Shown: positions 8,060 through 15,210 of the stretch, in pieces
Layout: every line of letters starts with the position of its first letter
Numbering within the stretch: position 1 is the stretch's first letter
Virus record (IMG/VR): IMGVR_UViG_3300025671_000482
Location: 1 to 25,020 of that record
From: a virus
Length of the DNA: 25,020 bases
Strand: one strand, 5' to 3'
Notes under the pieces: model-generated
What the model was told of the DNA's origin: nothing
What the model saw: the letters and a program-made list of their open reading frames with translations, nothing else
Databases searched by the model: none
Program-made: the position numbers and the translations under genes

Positions 8060-10153
8060 ATGAAGCCAGAACGCATGGACAAATCAACGATTCAGGGCAT
8101 AGTTAGAGATGCTGTTTCTGACGCTGTTGACTTTATTGAGAGTGAAGTAGCTGATGACCGAATCAAGGCGCAAAGATACTTTGATGGCGAAGTAGATATC
8201 GGACAAGAAGACGGCAGATCAAAAGTCGTAGCAACTAAGGTACGGGATACCGTCAGGGCTATTAAGCCAAGCCTTATGCGCGTGTTTTTGTCTACAGATA
8301 AGCCAGTTGAGTATGTGCCAAAAGGCCCAGAAGACGTTGGAACGGCGCAAATGGCAACTCAGTATATGCACTGGGCGTTTGGCGAACTTGGCGGATATCG
8401 CATCGTAAATGACGCATTTCATGACGCATTAGTCAAAAAGGTTGGAGTTCTTAAAACGTATTGGGATAAATATACAGACGTTGAGACTTATACGTTTACC
8501 AACTTAACCGACGAAGAATTTGCTGCGATAGTAAACGAAGATGACGTAGATGTGATTGAGCATAGCCAAGAAAGTTCCATGTCAATTGATGAGATGGGCA
8601 TGGAAATGGAGGCCACTCAGCACAGCGTCACAATTAACAGAAAGACTGAAAAGGGCCGTTTAAAGGTTGAATCAGTTCCGCCAGAGGAATTCATGGTGGA
8701 CAGGAACGCTCGATCCATTGACGACTTCTATGTAGTGGCTCACCGTACCGAGATGCGCGTATCTGACGTTGTAAACATGGGATACGACTTTGAGGAAGTG
8801 TCAAACTTAGACGGAATTGGCTCAAGTGACACATACTCAGAGGCAGAAGATTTTGAGCGTCGCGGATACCAGATGGAAGAGGAAGAGCAAACCAAAGACG
8901 TATCTATGAAGCTCGTGGCAATAACAGAAGCTTACATGAAGATGGACATTGAAGGCACAGGAATTGCCCAAATGTACAAATTCATCCTTGGCGGAAGTAA
9001 CTACCAGCTACTGGATTACGAGCCTTGGGGAGAGGTTCCGTTTGCCATATTTGAGGTAGATCCAGAGCCACACGCATTCTTTGGACGATCAATCGCTGAT
9101 CTCATTTTAGAAGATCAAGACGCAGCCACAGCTATGCTTCGTGGCGTACTTGATAACGTGGCATTGACTAACAATCCAAGGCTTGGATTTGTTGAAAATC
9201 AGGTCAATGTCGATGACCTATTAAACAATGAGATTGGCGGCCTAATCCGCATGAAAGTGCCAAACGCCATACAAGAGATTTCTGTGCCGTTTGTGGCCGC
9301 TAACACGCTTACGGCTATTCAGTACATGGATCAGATGATTGAGGGCAAGACAGGCGTTTCTAGGGCCGCTATGGGCCTAGATCCAGATGCGCTTCAAAAT
9401 ACTACCGCTACGGCGGCTCAGTTGACCGCACAGGGCGGCGCGGCTCAGATAGAGGTAATGGCAAGGAATCTGGCAGAGGGCGGCATGAAGCGCCTATTTA
9501 AGCTCATGTTGAAGCTGTTTATTGAAAACAGTGACGAAGAGCAAATGATGCGTATGAACAGCCAGTTTGTGCCTGTTGATCCACGCTCATGGAACACCAG
9601 CATGGACGTTATGTGTAACGTCGGTCTTGGAACTGGGCAAGAAGATCAAAAGGCCGCCGCATTGCAACAAGCTCTAGGGCTACAGATGCAGATATGGCAG
9701 GCTTATGGGCCGGGCAATGGTTTGGTCACGATGACGCTAATTCGCAATACATTGGCTGATATGTTGGCGGTTGCTGGCATTAGAAACAGCGACAGATACT
9801 TTACTCCAATGAACGAGCAGTACGAGCAACAGTTGATCATGATGAAGCAACAGCAGGCAGCTAATAGTCCACAGCCGATTGATCCCGGTCAGGCTCTTAT
9901 ACAGGCCGAGCAACTCAAGGCCCAGACCAAGGCTCAGTCCGACATGGTTAAGATGCAGGTCGAGGCTCAGAAGGCCATTGCTCAAGATGATCGTGAGCGC
10001 GACAAGATGGATCAAGACTTGCTTATTGAGGCAGCTAAGATACTTGGCCAGTATGGTACGCAAGTCGATGTTGCCAACATTCGCAAGGCTCAACAGGAAG
10101 CCAGATATCCAGATAAACGGCCATCTGAGGCTGTATCTGGCGGAAGGTTTTAA
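8060..10153 (+). CDS. Portal protein (SU10/P22-like)
   Basis: 697 residues from ATG 8060 with AAGGAAA upstream. The order of motifs is that of the long portal family found in P22- and SU10-like phages: an N-terminal helical region, 'EDGRSKVVATKVRDTVRAIKPSL' near residue 52 onward, 'VEYVPKGPEDVGTAQMATQY', a middle domain with 'VESVPPEEFMVDRNARSIDD', then 'PFAIFEVDPEPHAFFGRSIADL', 'EDQDAATAMLRGVLDN' and 'GKTGVSRAAMGLDPDAL' with an Asn-Thr-Thr-Ala-Thr-Ala run. The C-terminal 100 residues are Gln-rich and helical, as in portals with a barrel. Twelve copies form the DNA entry vertex and bind terminase. It precedes scaffold and capsid genes, the usual order. The stop overlaps the next ATG (TAATG). 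Confidence 0.93.
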   Translation: MKPERMDKSTIQGIVRDAVSDAVDFIESEVADDRIKAQRYFDGEVDIGQEDGRSKVVATKVRDTVRAIKPSLMRVFLSTDKPVEYVPKGPEDVGTAQMATQYMHWAFGELGGYRIVNDAFHDALVKKVGVLKTYWDKYTDVETYTFTNLTDEEFAAIVNEDDVDVIEHSQESSMSIDEMGMEMEATQHSVTINRKTEKGRLKVESVPPEEFMVDRNARSIDDFYVVAHRTEMRVSDVVNMGYDFEEVSNLDGIGSSDTYSEAEDFERRGYQMEEEEQTKDVSMKLVAITEAYMKMDIEGTGIAQMYKFILGGSNYQLLDYEPWGEVPFAIFEVDPEPHAFFGRSIADLILEDQDAATAMLRGVLDNVALTNNPRLGFVENQVNVDDLLNNEIGGLIRMKVPNAIQEISVPFVAANTLTAIQYMDQMIEGKTGVSRAAMGLDPDALQNTTATAAQLTAQGGAAQIEVMARNLAEGGMKRLFKLMLKLFIENSDEEQMMRMNSQFVPVDPRSWNTSMDVMCNVGLGTGQEDQKAAALQQALGLQMQIWQAYGPGNGLVTMTLIRNTLADMLAVAGIRNSDRYFTPMNEQYEQQLIMMKQQQAANSPQPIDPGQALIQAEQLKAQTKAQSDMVKMQVEAQKAIAQDDRERDKMDQDLLIEAAKILGQYGTQVDVANIRKAQQEARYPDKRPSEAVSGGRF

Positions 10154-10380
10154 TGAGTATTAAAGATAAAGCATCAAAGATTAAACAGCTCACCAATGAT
10201 CCGACGTTTGTGTCGATCATTGAGGCTGTTAAGTCTAAGCAAGTGACGATATTTTTAAATCCCAACTCTACTGAAAAGAGTCGGGAGGCGGCGCACAACG
10301 TTATTTGTGCATTAAGTGAAATCGAAGATTACATCAACACTGTTCTTACAGACGAGAAAATCTTTGATAAAAACAACTAA
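10153..10380 (+). CDS. Small conserved protein between portal and scaffold
   Basis: 75 residues, ATG 10153 overlapping the portal stop by one base. It is predicted helical, with 'LTNDPTFVSIIEAVKSKQV' and 'NVICALSEIEDYINTVL'. No motif or fold is recognisable. Small genes of this size commonly lie between portal and scaffold in phages of this type, so a minor role in head assembly is possible, but nothing in the sequence demonstrates it. The spacing to the scaffold GTG start is 14 bases, with GGGAGA inside. Confidence 0.5.
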   Translation: MSIKDKASKIKQLTNDPTFVSIIEAVKSKQVTIFLNPNSTEKSREAAHNVICALSEIEDYINTVLTDEKIFDKNN

Positions 10381-10394
10381 GGGAGACAAGTACC

Positions 10395-11393
10395 GTGGCA
10401 GACACGACTGAAACCACATTCGATGGAAGCATCGAGCAGGCAGTTGGATTAATCACTAGGCCAGAGCCTTCTGATGAAGTAGAGCAAGAAGATATTACTG
10501 AATCTGAGGATGTATCTCCAGAGGTGGAGGCATCGGAATCAGAGGATGTTGATGACGCTGAATACGACGACAGCGAGGAAGATGAAGTAGAAGTCGAAAT
10601 GAAGGACGATGACGACGAAACAGATGACGAAGCCGATTCTGAAGAACCTGTATATTTTTCCGTCAAAGTTGATGGAAAAGAAGAGCAGGTAACCTTAGAG
10701 GATCTCAAGCGTGGTTATTCTGGCCAGAAGTACGTCCAAAAAGGGATGCAAGAAGTAGCCGCCAACAGAAAACAAACTGAGGAGGTTTACTCTGCACTTT
10801 TAGCCGAAAGACAACAGCTCGTTGAGATGTATCAACAGATGCAACAAGGGCAGTTCTTGTCAAAGCCTAATCCACCATCTGACGATCTTTTGAGCGATGA
10901 TCCAATTGGATACATTGAGCAAAAGGCCAGATACGATAAGGCAATGGAGCAATACAACCAGCAGCAAGGAAAAATGAGCCAGATCATGCAACAAAGTGAG
11001 CAGGCTCGTGAACGTGCTGTACAGGCTTATTTGCAACAAGAAATGCAATCGTTGGCAAATGTTATCCCTGACTTTGGTGACGCGCAAAAAGCAACCAAGC
11101 TCAAGGGCAAATTATTAGATGGCGGTCAAAGCTTCTACGGTTATACCGAAGAAGAGATCGGCTCAATAATGGATCACCGAGCAATTAGAGTTTTAAACGA
11201 TGCCATCAAGTACCGCGAGATAGTCGCTGGCAAGTCGAAAGCCGAGCAAAAAGCTAAAGGCGCGAAACCAGTTATCAGGCCGGGATCTAAGAAGGTACAA
11301 AATCCTAATGTCAAGGCTATGGAACGGCGAAAAGCCAAATTTAAAACGAGTGGGCGCATCGAAGATGCTCTCGCTTTAATCGTTAATGAATAA
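10395..11393 (+). CDS. Capsid scaffolding protein
   Basis: 332 residues from GTG 10395, chosen because GGGAGA lies at 10381-10386 and because the frame has no better start. Residues about 15-85 are extremely acidic (runs of Asp and Glu), then comes 'VKVDGKEEQVTLEDLKRGYSG', a long Gln/Glu/Met-rich coiled-coil region (about 115-210), and a basic C-terminus with 'KPVIRPGSKKVQNPNVKAM' and 'RRKAKFKTSGRIEDALAL'. An acidic start, helical middle and basic tail that docks on capsid protein is the standard organisation of phage scaffolds, and the gene lies exactly between portal and major capsid genes. No protease motif is seen, so scaffold release is probably not by self-cleavage. Confidence 0.85.
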   Translation: MADTTETTFDGSIEQAVGLITRPEPSDEVEQEDITESEDVSPEVEASESEDVDDAEYDDSEEDEVEVEMKDDDDETDDEADSEEPVYFSVKVDGKEEQVTLEDLKRGYSGQKYVQKGMQEVAANRKQTEEVYSALLAERQQLVEMYQQMQQGQFLSKPNPPSDDLLSDDPIGYIEQKARYDKAMEQYNQQQGKMSQIMQQSEQARERAVQAYLQQEMQSLANVIPDFGDAQKATKLKGKLLDGGQSFYGYTEEEIGSIMDHRAIRVLNDAIKYREIVAGKSKAEQKAKGAKPVIRPGSKKVQNPNVKAMERRKAKFKTSGRIEDALALIVNE

Positions 11394-11410
11394 CTAAGTG
11401 AGGTCATAAA

Positions 11411-12626
11411 ATGGCACAACCAAGTAACACTTTTGACAGCTATGATGCTGTCGGTATCAGAGAGGATCTCTCAGATATAATCCATGACGTTTCGCCTTTT
11501 TTTGGGGCCAATCTGAAGTAATTCAGAATTGATAATTGCGTGAATTGCTGGAACGCTAAGTTGAAAAATAAGCCAATCAGCAGCCAAGCGTCACAGGGAT
11601 GTGATGAAGGTTCAGAGACTAGGACATGGAGGCTAGAACAGCCAGTAAAGTCCCACGAGTGCGCAACATCCTACGGGATGAAGATATAGTCCGATACTCT
11701 TCAGAAACGAAGAGAGCCAAAGATAAAGAGCTTTGGTGTAACAATTGGAAGAAACACCGTTCTACTCAAAGTGTAAGAAACTAAAAGCTTCTAACACGCT
11801 ACATGAGTGGCAAACTGACACTCTTCGCGCTTCAGCTGCTAACGCGCACGTTGAAGGTGACGAGATCACAGCTAACGCTCGTTCAGCTACTTCACGTCTT
11901 GGCAACTACACACAGATTTTCGTTGACGCTGTGTCAGTTCCAGATACAGACTCAGGTCTGAGAAAAGCTGGTCGTGCATCAGAGATTGCATATCAAATGC
12001 TCAAGACTGCAAAAGAGCAGAAGCTTGACATTGAGAAGGCTCTCTTTGACAACAACGCTCGCGTTGCTGGTAACAGTACGACTGCTCGTGAACTTGCTGG
12101 CGCTCCAACTTGGTTGATCACCAACACTGTTTTTGGTGACAACGAAGGTGCTGACGCTACTGGTGACGGAACGGATGCTCGTACTGATGAGACAACCAGT
12201 CTTACCGCATTCAACCAAACTGACTTTGACACTGTCATGCAGTCAATTTGGGAGCAAGGCGGCAAGCCAAACACTGTTTATCTCTCAGCATTCCAGATGA
12301 ACAAAGCTCTTGCCTTCACCGGCATGAACAACCAGCGTTCAACGATTGGTGCATCAGTTGGTGGAACAAATGCTGTTATCAAAGCAGTTGACGTTTACGT
12401 TACGCCTTGGGGAACAGTAGACTTCATGCCATCTCGTGAGAACCGTTCTCGTGACGTGTTTATCATGCAAGATGATATGTGGTCAGTTGCAGTTCTACGT
12501 CCTACAAAGAACATGGAACTTGCTAAAACTTCTGACTCAACTCGACGCGCAATCGTTACTGAGCTTACTCTCGTATGTAACAACGAGAAAGCATCAGGCG
12601 GTGTGTTCGACAACACAGTATCTTAA
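11411..12626 (+). CDS. Major capsid protein, interrupted by a group I intron
   Basis: Two exons: 11411-11497 (29 codons) and 11748-12626 (292 codons plus stop), giving 321 residues after removal of the intron at 11498-11747. Exon 1 starts at ATG 11411 behind GAGGT and encodes MAQPSNTFDSYDAVGIREDL to DVSP; exon 2 continues EETPFYSKCKK, ASNTLHEWQTDTL, so the join restores the conserved 'SP-x-E-T-P-F ... HEWQTD' region of the DUF5309/SU10-type HK97-fold capsid family. Later motifs include 'QIFVDAVSVPDTDSG', 'KALFDNN' and 'MELAKTSDSTRRAIVTELTL'. The codons favour CGT and GTT-type highly expressed usage. Without splicing the frame stops at 11519-11521 after 36 residues, and exon 2 has no ribosome site of its own. 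It follows scaffold and is closed by a strong terminator. Confidence 0.93.
11498..11747 (+). ncRNA. Self-splicing group I intron (IA-type), no ORF
   Basis: The four conserved core elements are present in order: P (AATTGCTGGAA, 11543-11553), Q (AATCAGCAGCC, 11575-11585), R (GTTCAGAGACTA, 11610-11621) and S (AAGATATAGTCC, 11681-11692). Pairings drawn by hand: P1 exon GCCU 11494-11497 with GGGC 11505-11508, placing a U-G pair at the 5' splice site; P2 11512-11517/11522-11527 closed by a GUAA loop; P3 UUGCG 11536-11540 with CGCAA 11662-11666; P4 GCUG 11547-11550 with CAGC 11578-11581; P6 UCAC 11591-11594 with GUGA 11601-11604; P7 GACUA 11617-11621 with UAGUC 11687-11691; P7.1 11631-11634/11640-11643; P8 11667-11671/11676-11680; P9 11697-11702/11709-11714; P9.1 11716-11722/11731-11737. 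The terminal G is 11747. A hairpin between R and the 3' strand of P3 is a hallmark of subgroup IA. At 250 bases it encodes no homing endonuclease. Confidence 0.95.
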
Positions 12627-12634
12627 TTGATACG

Positions 12635-12660
12635 GGGGGGCTAAATGCCCCCCTTTTTTT
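12635..12660 (+). terminator. Intrinsic terminator after the capsid gene
   Basis: Eight bases beyond the capsid stop, GGGGGGC (12635-12641) pairs with GCCCCCC (12647-12653) across a TAAAT loop and is followed by seven T (12654-12660). This is a very strong rho-independent terminator, expected to end or attenuate capsid transcription and so to separate high capsid expression from the following genes. The next gene starts only 12 bases later, so those genes need read-through or their own promoter. Confidence 0.93.
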
Positions 12661-12671
12661 AGGAGCTTGTT

Positions 12672-12962
12672 TTGAAAATCAAAGAAATAGTCCATCACGA
12701 TGACGGCGGGGATACTCTGACTATTGAAAAGGTTTATGACAATGAGCCTGTATTACGCCAAGTAGAGGAGATTAAGCATTCTGGATTGGGGCAAACTGGA
12801 GACAAAAGGCTGGTAGGCCGTATCCCAATGCATATAATGTCGCAATGGCTCAAGGAAGCCGGAGTGGACTGGTCTGATCATGGCGCGGCCCAAGAGGTCA
12901 TTAAGCGTAAAATGTTATCAGGCGACTTTAACAAGTTTAGAGTTTGGGAAGGCAAATACTAA
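12672..12962 (+). CDS. Conserved phage protein downstream of capsid gene
   Basis: 96 residues from TTG 12672, with AGGAG at 12661-12665 as ribosome site. The N-terminal half is charged (KIKEIVHHDDGGDTLTIEK); the C-terminal half has 'LVGRIPMHIMSQWLKEAGVDW' and ends in 'SGDFNKFRVWEGKY', a pattern I have seen in small proteins that follow the capsid gene in related phages. The ending with a short helix and a Phe-Arg-x-(T/W)-x-Gly-Lys strand is compatible with a head-completion or head-decoration partner, but no function is established from sequence. The stop overlaps the next ATG by one base. Confidence 0.55.
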   Translation: MKIKEIVHHDDGGDTLTIEKVYDNEPVLRQVEEIKHSGLGQTGDKRLVGRIPMHIMSQWLKEAGVDWSDHGAAQEVIKRKMLSGDFNKFRVWEGKY

Positions 12963-13213
12963 TGGATCAGACTTTAATTAACTGGGCCTTGTCTGCGGTA
13001 AGCGCAGCAATCGGATTTTTTGGGCATCTTATATGGATGGCTGTTCGTGACATACAAAAAGCCCAATCAAGGCTACAAACTAGGCTCAGTGAAGTTGAAG
13101 TCTTAGTTGCAGGAAGCTATGTTAAGCGCCAAGAGTTTGAAAGATTTATCGATAGAATTATTGATAAATTAGATGCTATTGACTCTAAGTTAGATAACAA
13201 GGTTGACAAGTAA
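12962..13213 (+). CDS. Small single-span membrane protein with coiled coil
   Basis: 83 residues from ATG 12962, which overlaps the previous stop (TAATG); an in-frame upstream GTG/TTG extension would lie within the preceding gene and is not used. Residues about 5-27 (LINWALSAVSAAIGFFGHLIWM) form one membrane segment; the rest is a heptad-like charged helix (AQSRLQTRLSEVEVL and FIDRIIDKLDAIDSKLDNKV). It heads the lysis region, so it may be an accessory holin or a membrane-anchored regulator of lysis. The same layout also occurs in unrelated small phage membrane proteins, so the function stays open. Confidence 0.55.
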   Translation: MDQTLINWALSAVSAAIGFFGHLIWMAVRDIQKAQSRLQTRLSEVEVLVAGSYVKRQEFERFIDRIIDKLDAIDSKLDNKVDK

Positions 13214-13338
13214 TGGCCAAGGTTAAATCTTTTGATACAAAAGTAAAGCCTATCCCGAAACGAAAAAAGTTAAGTAAACGTAAAAAATTGGCAAAGATAG
13301 CAAAAAAATCTAAGCCAAAAAGTCCTTTATTTAGATAA
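13213..13338 (+). CDS. Tiny highly basic protein (41 residues)
   Basis: ATG 13213 overlaps the previous stop by one base and the frame runs 41 codons to TAA 13336-13338. About 18 of the 41 residues are Lys or Arg (for example PKRKKLSKRKKLAKIAKK), and it ends in SPLFR. The next gene has its own AAGGAG ribosome site immediately after. Coupled overlap and the small intergenic space argue that it is translated. It could bind nucleic acid or act as a cationic packaging or virion peptide; nothing more can be said. Confidence 0.6.
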   Translation: MAKVKSFDTKVKPIPKRKKLSKRKKLAKIAKKSKPKSPLFR

Positions 13339-13348
13339 GGAGAAAATA

Positions 13349-13708
13349 ATGTTTTTTAGCGAATTATTTGAAAAAGTAAAAGAATCATCTAAAGGTTTTA
13401 GAGATGCATTTTTGTCATGCATGGTCATGATGGTAAAAGGCAATCTGGCTGTATTAAGTTTTGCTCACTTTGCAAATGCATTTAAAGTTGGTTTGGCAAC
13501 TATGGTTGCATTGTTTGTATGTAACATGGTTAAGCCAACTGATAACAAGTGGATACTGGCTTGGACTGTAGGAACCATTACTGCAGTTGTTGACGCATTT
13601 GCACATGATCATTCATACGGATCTGAGGCAGTTCTTACCGGAGTCGGCGCATTTGTTTTAGCTATGGCGTTCACTAAGGTAGGCGAACTAGGGATAATTA
13701 AAAGATGA
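13349..13708 (+). CDS. Multi-span membrane protein, holin candidate
   Basis: 119 residues from ATG 13349 behind AAGGAG with six-base spacing. The first 20 residues are a charged amphipathic helix (FSELFEKVKESSKGFRDAF); hydrophobic segments follow at about 39-60 (around GLATMVALFVCNMV), 68-85 (WILAWTVGTITAVVDAF) and 94-110 (VLTGVGAFVLAMAF). Three membrane spans, a small size and the position immediately upstream of a 3TM holin and an endolysin suggest part of the lysis machinery, either a second holin or an antiholin. The stop overlaps the next ATG. Confidence 0.55.
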   Translation: MFFSELFEKVKESSKGFRDAFLSCMVMMVKGNLAVLSFAHFANAFKVGLATMVALFVCNMVKPTDNKWILAWTVGTITAVVDAFAHDHSYGSEAVLTGVGAFVLAMAFTKVGELGIIKR

Positions 13709-14217
13709 TTCCAATACTAGGAGCATTGCTCGGTAGTTTGGCAGAAAATGGCCTTGGTCTTTTGTCCTCGGCCATTCAAGCGAAAGGCAAACAGGTAGTC
13801 GAAAAGACTCTAGGAGTTACGATCCCAGATAATCCAAGCGATGTTGACATAGAAAAGATGCGTCAGTTGCAGTTTGAGCATGAAGAAAAACTGCTAGAGC
13901 TTGGAATAGAGAAAGCAAAGCTAGAGCAAGAGGAACTTAAAGTCCTGATTGATGCAGCCAGAAACGAAGATAACAACGTATCTACTCGGTGGTCTGCTGA
14001 CATGGCATCAGACTCTTGGATGTCAAAAAACATTAGGCCATTGACTCTGGTGTACATTCTTACCGCTTACTTGCTATTTGCAGGACTTAGCGCCAACGGG
14101 ATAGACATTAACGAAAGTTATGTAAGCCTATTGGGGCAGTGGGGAATGCTAGTTATGACTGCCTACTTTGGCGGTAGAACTGTAGAAAAAGTTATGGAAC
14201 TGAGAGGTAAGAAATGA
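13705..14217 (+). CDS. Holin of the 3TM (GTA-holin-like) family
   Basis: 170 residues, ATG 13705 overlapping the previous stop. It has an N-terminal hydrophobic segment (ILGALLGSLAENGLGLLSSAI, about 3-23), a long charged helix from about 45 to 90 (EKMRQLQFEHEEKLLEL, KLEQEELKVLIDAARNED), then 'SKNIRPLTLVYILTAYLLFAGL' and 'YVSLLGQWGMLVMTAYFGGRTVEKVMEL'. The ending 'W-x-RPLTL ... YFGGR(T/S)xEK' is the signature of the 3TM holin family known from gene-transfer agents and many phages. Holins open the inner membrane at the lysis time so that the endolysin encoded next can reach the wall. The gene for the peptidase overlaps by four bases. Confidence 0.8.
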   Translation: MIPILGALLGSLAENGLGLLSSAIQAKGKQVVEKTLGVTIPDNPSDVDIEKMRQLQFEHEEKLLELGIEKAKLEQEELKVLIDAARNEDNNVSTRWSADMASDSWMSKNIRPLTLVYILTAYLLFAGLSANGIDINESYVSLLGQWGMLVMTAYFGGRTVEKVMELRGKK

Positions 14218-14552
14218 GACTCTCTGAAGAACAAGCGGCGTTCCTATTGGATGCCTGCAAGTTAATTCAGTACGCCACTGAAAAGGGATTTATGGTTACT
14301 GGCGGAGAGTTGCACAGAACTCCTGAACAGCAAGCCATATACGTCAAATCTGGCAGATCCAAGACAATGAATAGCAATCACATCAAGCGATGCGCCATTG
14401 ATTTGTTTTTCTTTAAAGATGGCAAGATTATCTGGGATAGAAAAACAATCTCAGAAATAGGCGACTACTGGGAATCTCTAAATCCTAAAAACAGATGGGG
14501 CGGTAACTTTAAATCACTTGTTGACTGTCCGCATTTTGAAAGAAATGTCTAA
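14214..14552 (+). CDS. Endolysin, M15-family peptidoglycan peptidase
   Basis: 112 residues from ATG 14214 overlapping the holin stop as ATGA. The metal-site motifs of the M15 (VanY / T5-endolysin-like) family are present: 'SNHIKRCAID' gives His 56 and Asp 63, and 'VDCPHFE' gives the third ligand His 107 with Glu 109 adjacent. This family cuts peptide cross-links in peptidoglycan with a Zn ion. The length equals a bare catalytic domain, without wall-binding region or signal peptide, so it depends on the holin. The start LSEEQAAFLLDACKLI is the family's first helix. Confidence 0.88.
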   Translation: MRLSEEQAAFLLDACKLIQYATEKGFMVTGGELHRTPEQQAIYVKSGRSKTMNSNHIKRCAIDLFFFKDGKIIWDRKTISEIGDYWESLNPKNRWGGNFKSLVDCPHFERNV

Positions 14553-14560
14553 TAAAGTAA

Positions 14561-14938
14561 TTGTCTGATCCAGTAGCTAGACGTAATTCGCGTTATAAAA
14601 GCGTCTATGGAATCACATTCCGCCAATACGTTGAAATGGCGTTCAGGCAAGGCAATAAATGCCTGATATGCGGCGTTGACGGCAAGCAAACTGAGAGGGA
14701 AAAATTATCAGTTGATCACTGCCACCATTATGGTGAAATACGGGGATTGCTTTGCCAGAAATGTAACACTGGGCTTGGGCTATTTGATGACAATCCAGAG
14801 GCTATAATTAAGGCAGCAAAGTATTTGAAAAGATTCAATAGAAAGATAAAGCTCTCAAGGGCTGTAAAGAGAATTTATTATTTTATTGTTAAACTCTCAT
14901 GGTCGATATTTCCTACTTATTGGAGGCTTAAAAAATGA
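14561..14938 (+). CDS. Endonuclease VII-like HNH nuclease
   Basis: 125 residues. The core shows 'YKSVYGITFRQY', a zinc pair C34-x2-C37, then 'LSVDHCHHYGEIRGLLCQKCNTGLGLFDDN' region (Asp 52, His 53, Cys 65, Cys 68, Asn 69), and a helix 'PEAIIKAAKYL'. This is the recombination endonuclease VII (T4 gp49) / beta-beta-alpha-metal pattern. Members either resolve branched DNA before packaging or act as free-standing homing endonucleases. TTG 14561 is the only start that keeps the conserved N-terminal helix; its ribosome site is weak. The C-terminal 30 residues are hydrophobic and aromatic (RIYYFIVKLSW, IFPTYWRL), which is not usual for the family. It interrupts a lysis region rather than a DNA-metabolism operon. 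Confidence 0.85.
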   Translation: MSDPVARRNSRYKSVYGITFRQYVEMAFRQGNKCLICGVDGKQTEREKLSVDHCHHYGEIRGLLCQKCNTGLGLFDDNPEAIIKAAKYLKRFNRKIKLSRAVKRIYYFIVKLSWSIFPTYWRLKK

Positions 14939-15051
14939 AAACTTGCCCAACTTGCCCAAGCCCTAAGAAATGCATGGCAGCCGGTGAATGCATGATGAAG
15001 AAGGCGGCTAAAAAAAAGCCCAGCAAAACCAAAGCTAAAAAGGGATACTAA
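14935..15051 (+). CDS. Tiny Cys4 plus Lys-rich protein (38 residues)
   Basis: ATG 14935 overlaps the nuclease stop as ATGA, and GGAGG lies at about 14921-14926 with suitable spacing. The first half has four cysteines in [16 protein letters not shown], a plausible metal-binding knuckle; the second half is almost only Lys and Ala ([17 protein letters not shown]). The reading frame ends at TAA 15049-15051, which overlaps the next ATG. Overlaps on both sides and the strong ribosome site indicate real translation. Function unknown; small zinc-binding nucleic-acid binder is one possibility. Confidence 0.6.
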   Translation: MKTCPTCPSPKKCMAAGECMMKKAAKKKPSKTKAKKGY

Positions 15052-15188
15052 TGCCGCTAGTTAAAAGCAAATCAAAAAAAGCCTTTAAAAAGAACGTAGA
15101 GGCTGAGATTAATGCTGGGAAGCCGCCAAAACAGGCTGTTGCCATAGCTTATGCGGTCAAACGTAAGGCAGGTAAAAAGAAGAAATAG
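15051..15188 (+). CDS. Small conserved basic phage protein (45 residues)
   Basis: ATG 15051 overlaps the preceding stop by one base; 45 codons to TAG 15186-15188. The sequence [20 protein letters not shown] and then [20 protein letters not shown] matches a small protein family that I know from many phages, with the pattern 'K-x-N-(I/V)-x2-E-(I/M)-x-A-G-K-P-x-x-Q-A-x-A-I-A'. Its function is not known to me. The C-terminus is a run of lysines. Confidence 0.7.
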   Translation: MPLVKSKSKKAFKKNVEAEINAGKPPKQAVAIAYAVKRKAGKKKK

Positions 15189-15210
15189 CCCAAATATGGA
15201 GGCTAAACAA

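Noticed and set aside
9879-10163. 94-residue rightward open frame inside the portal gene
   Set aside because: It is an out-of-frame reading of the Gln-rich portal C-terminus without a ribosome site.
10346-10708. 120-residue leftward open frame, very rich in Ser
   Set aside because: It is the complement of the acidic Asp/Glu codons of the scaffold gene, so its composition is an artefact.
11498-11747. Frameshift or pseudogene instead of an intron in the capsid gene
   Set aside because: The extra 250 bases contain all group I core elements in order with matching pairings, and exact removal restores the reading frame.
11745-12626. Independent capsid gene starting at TTG 11745
   Set aside because: No ribosome site precedes it and it would lack the conserved N-terminal arm, which is exactly supplied by exon 1 at 11411-11497.
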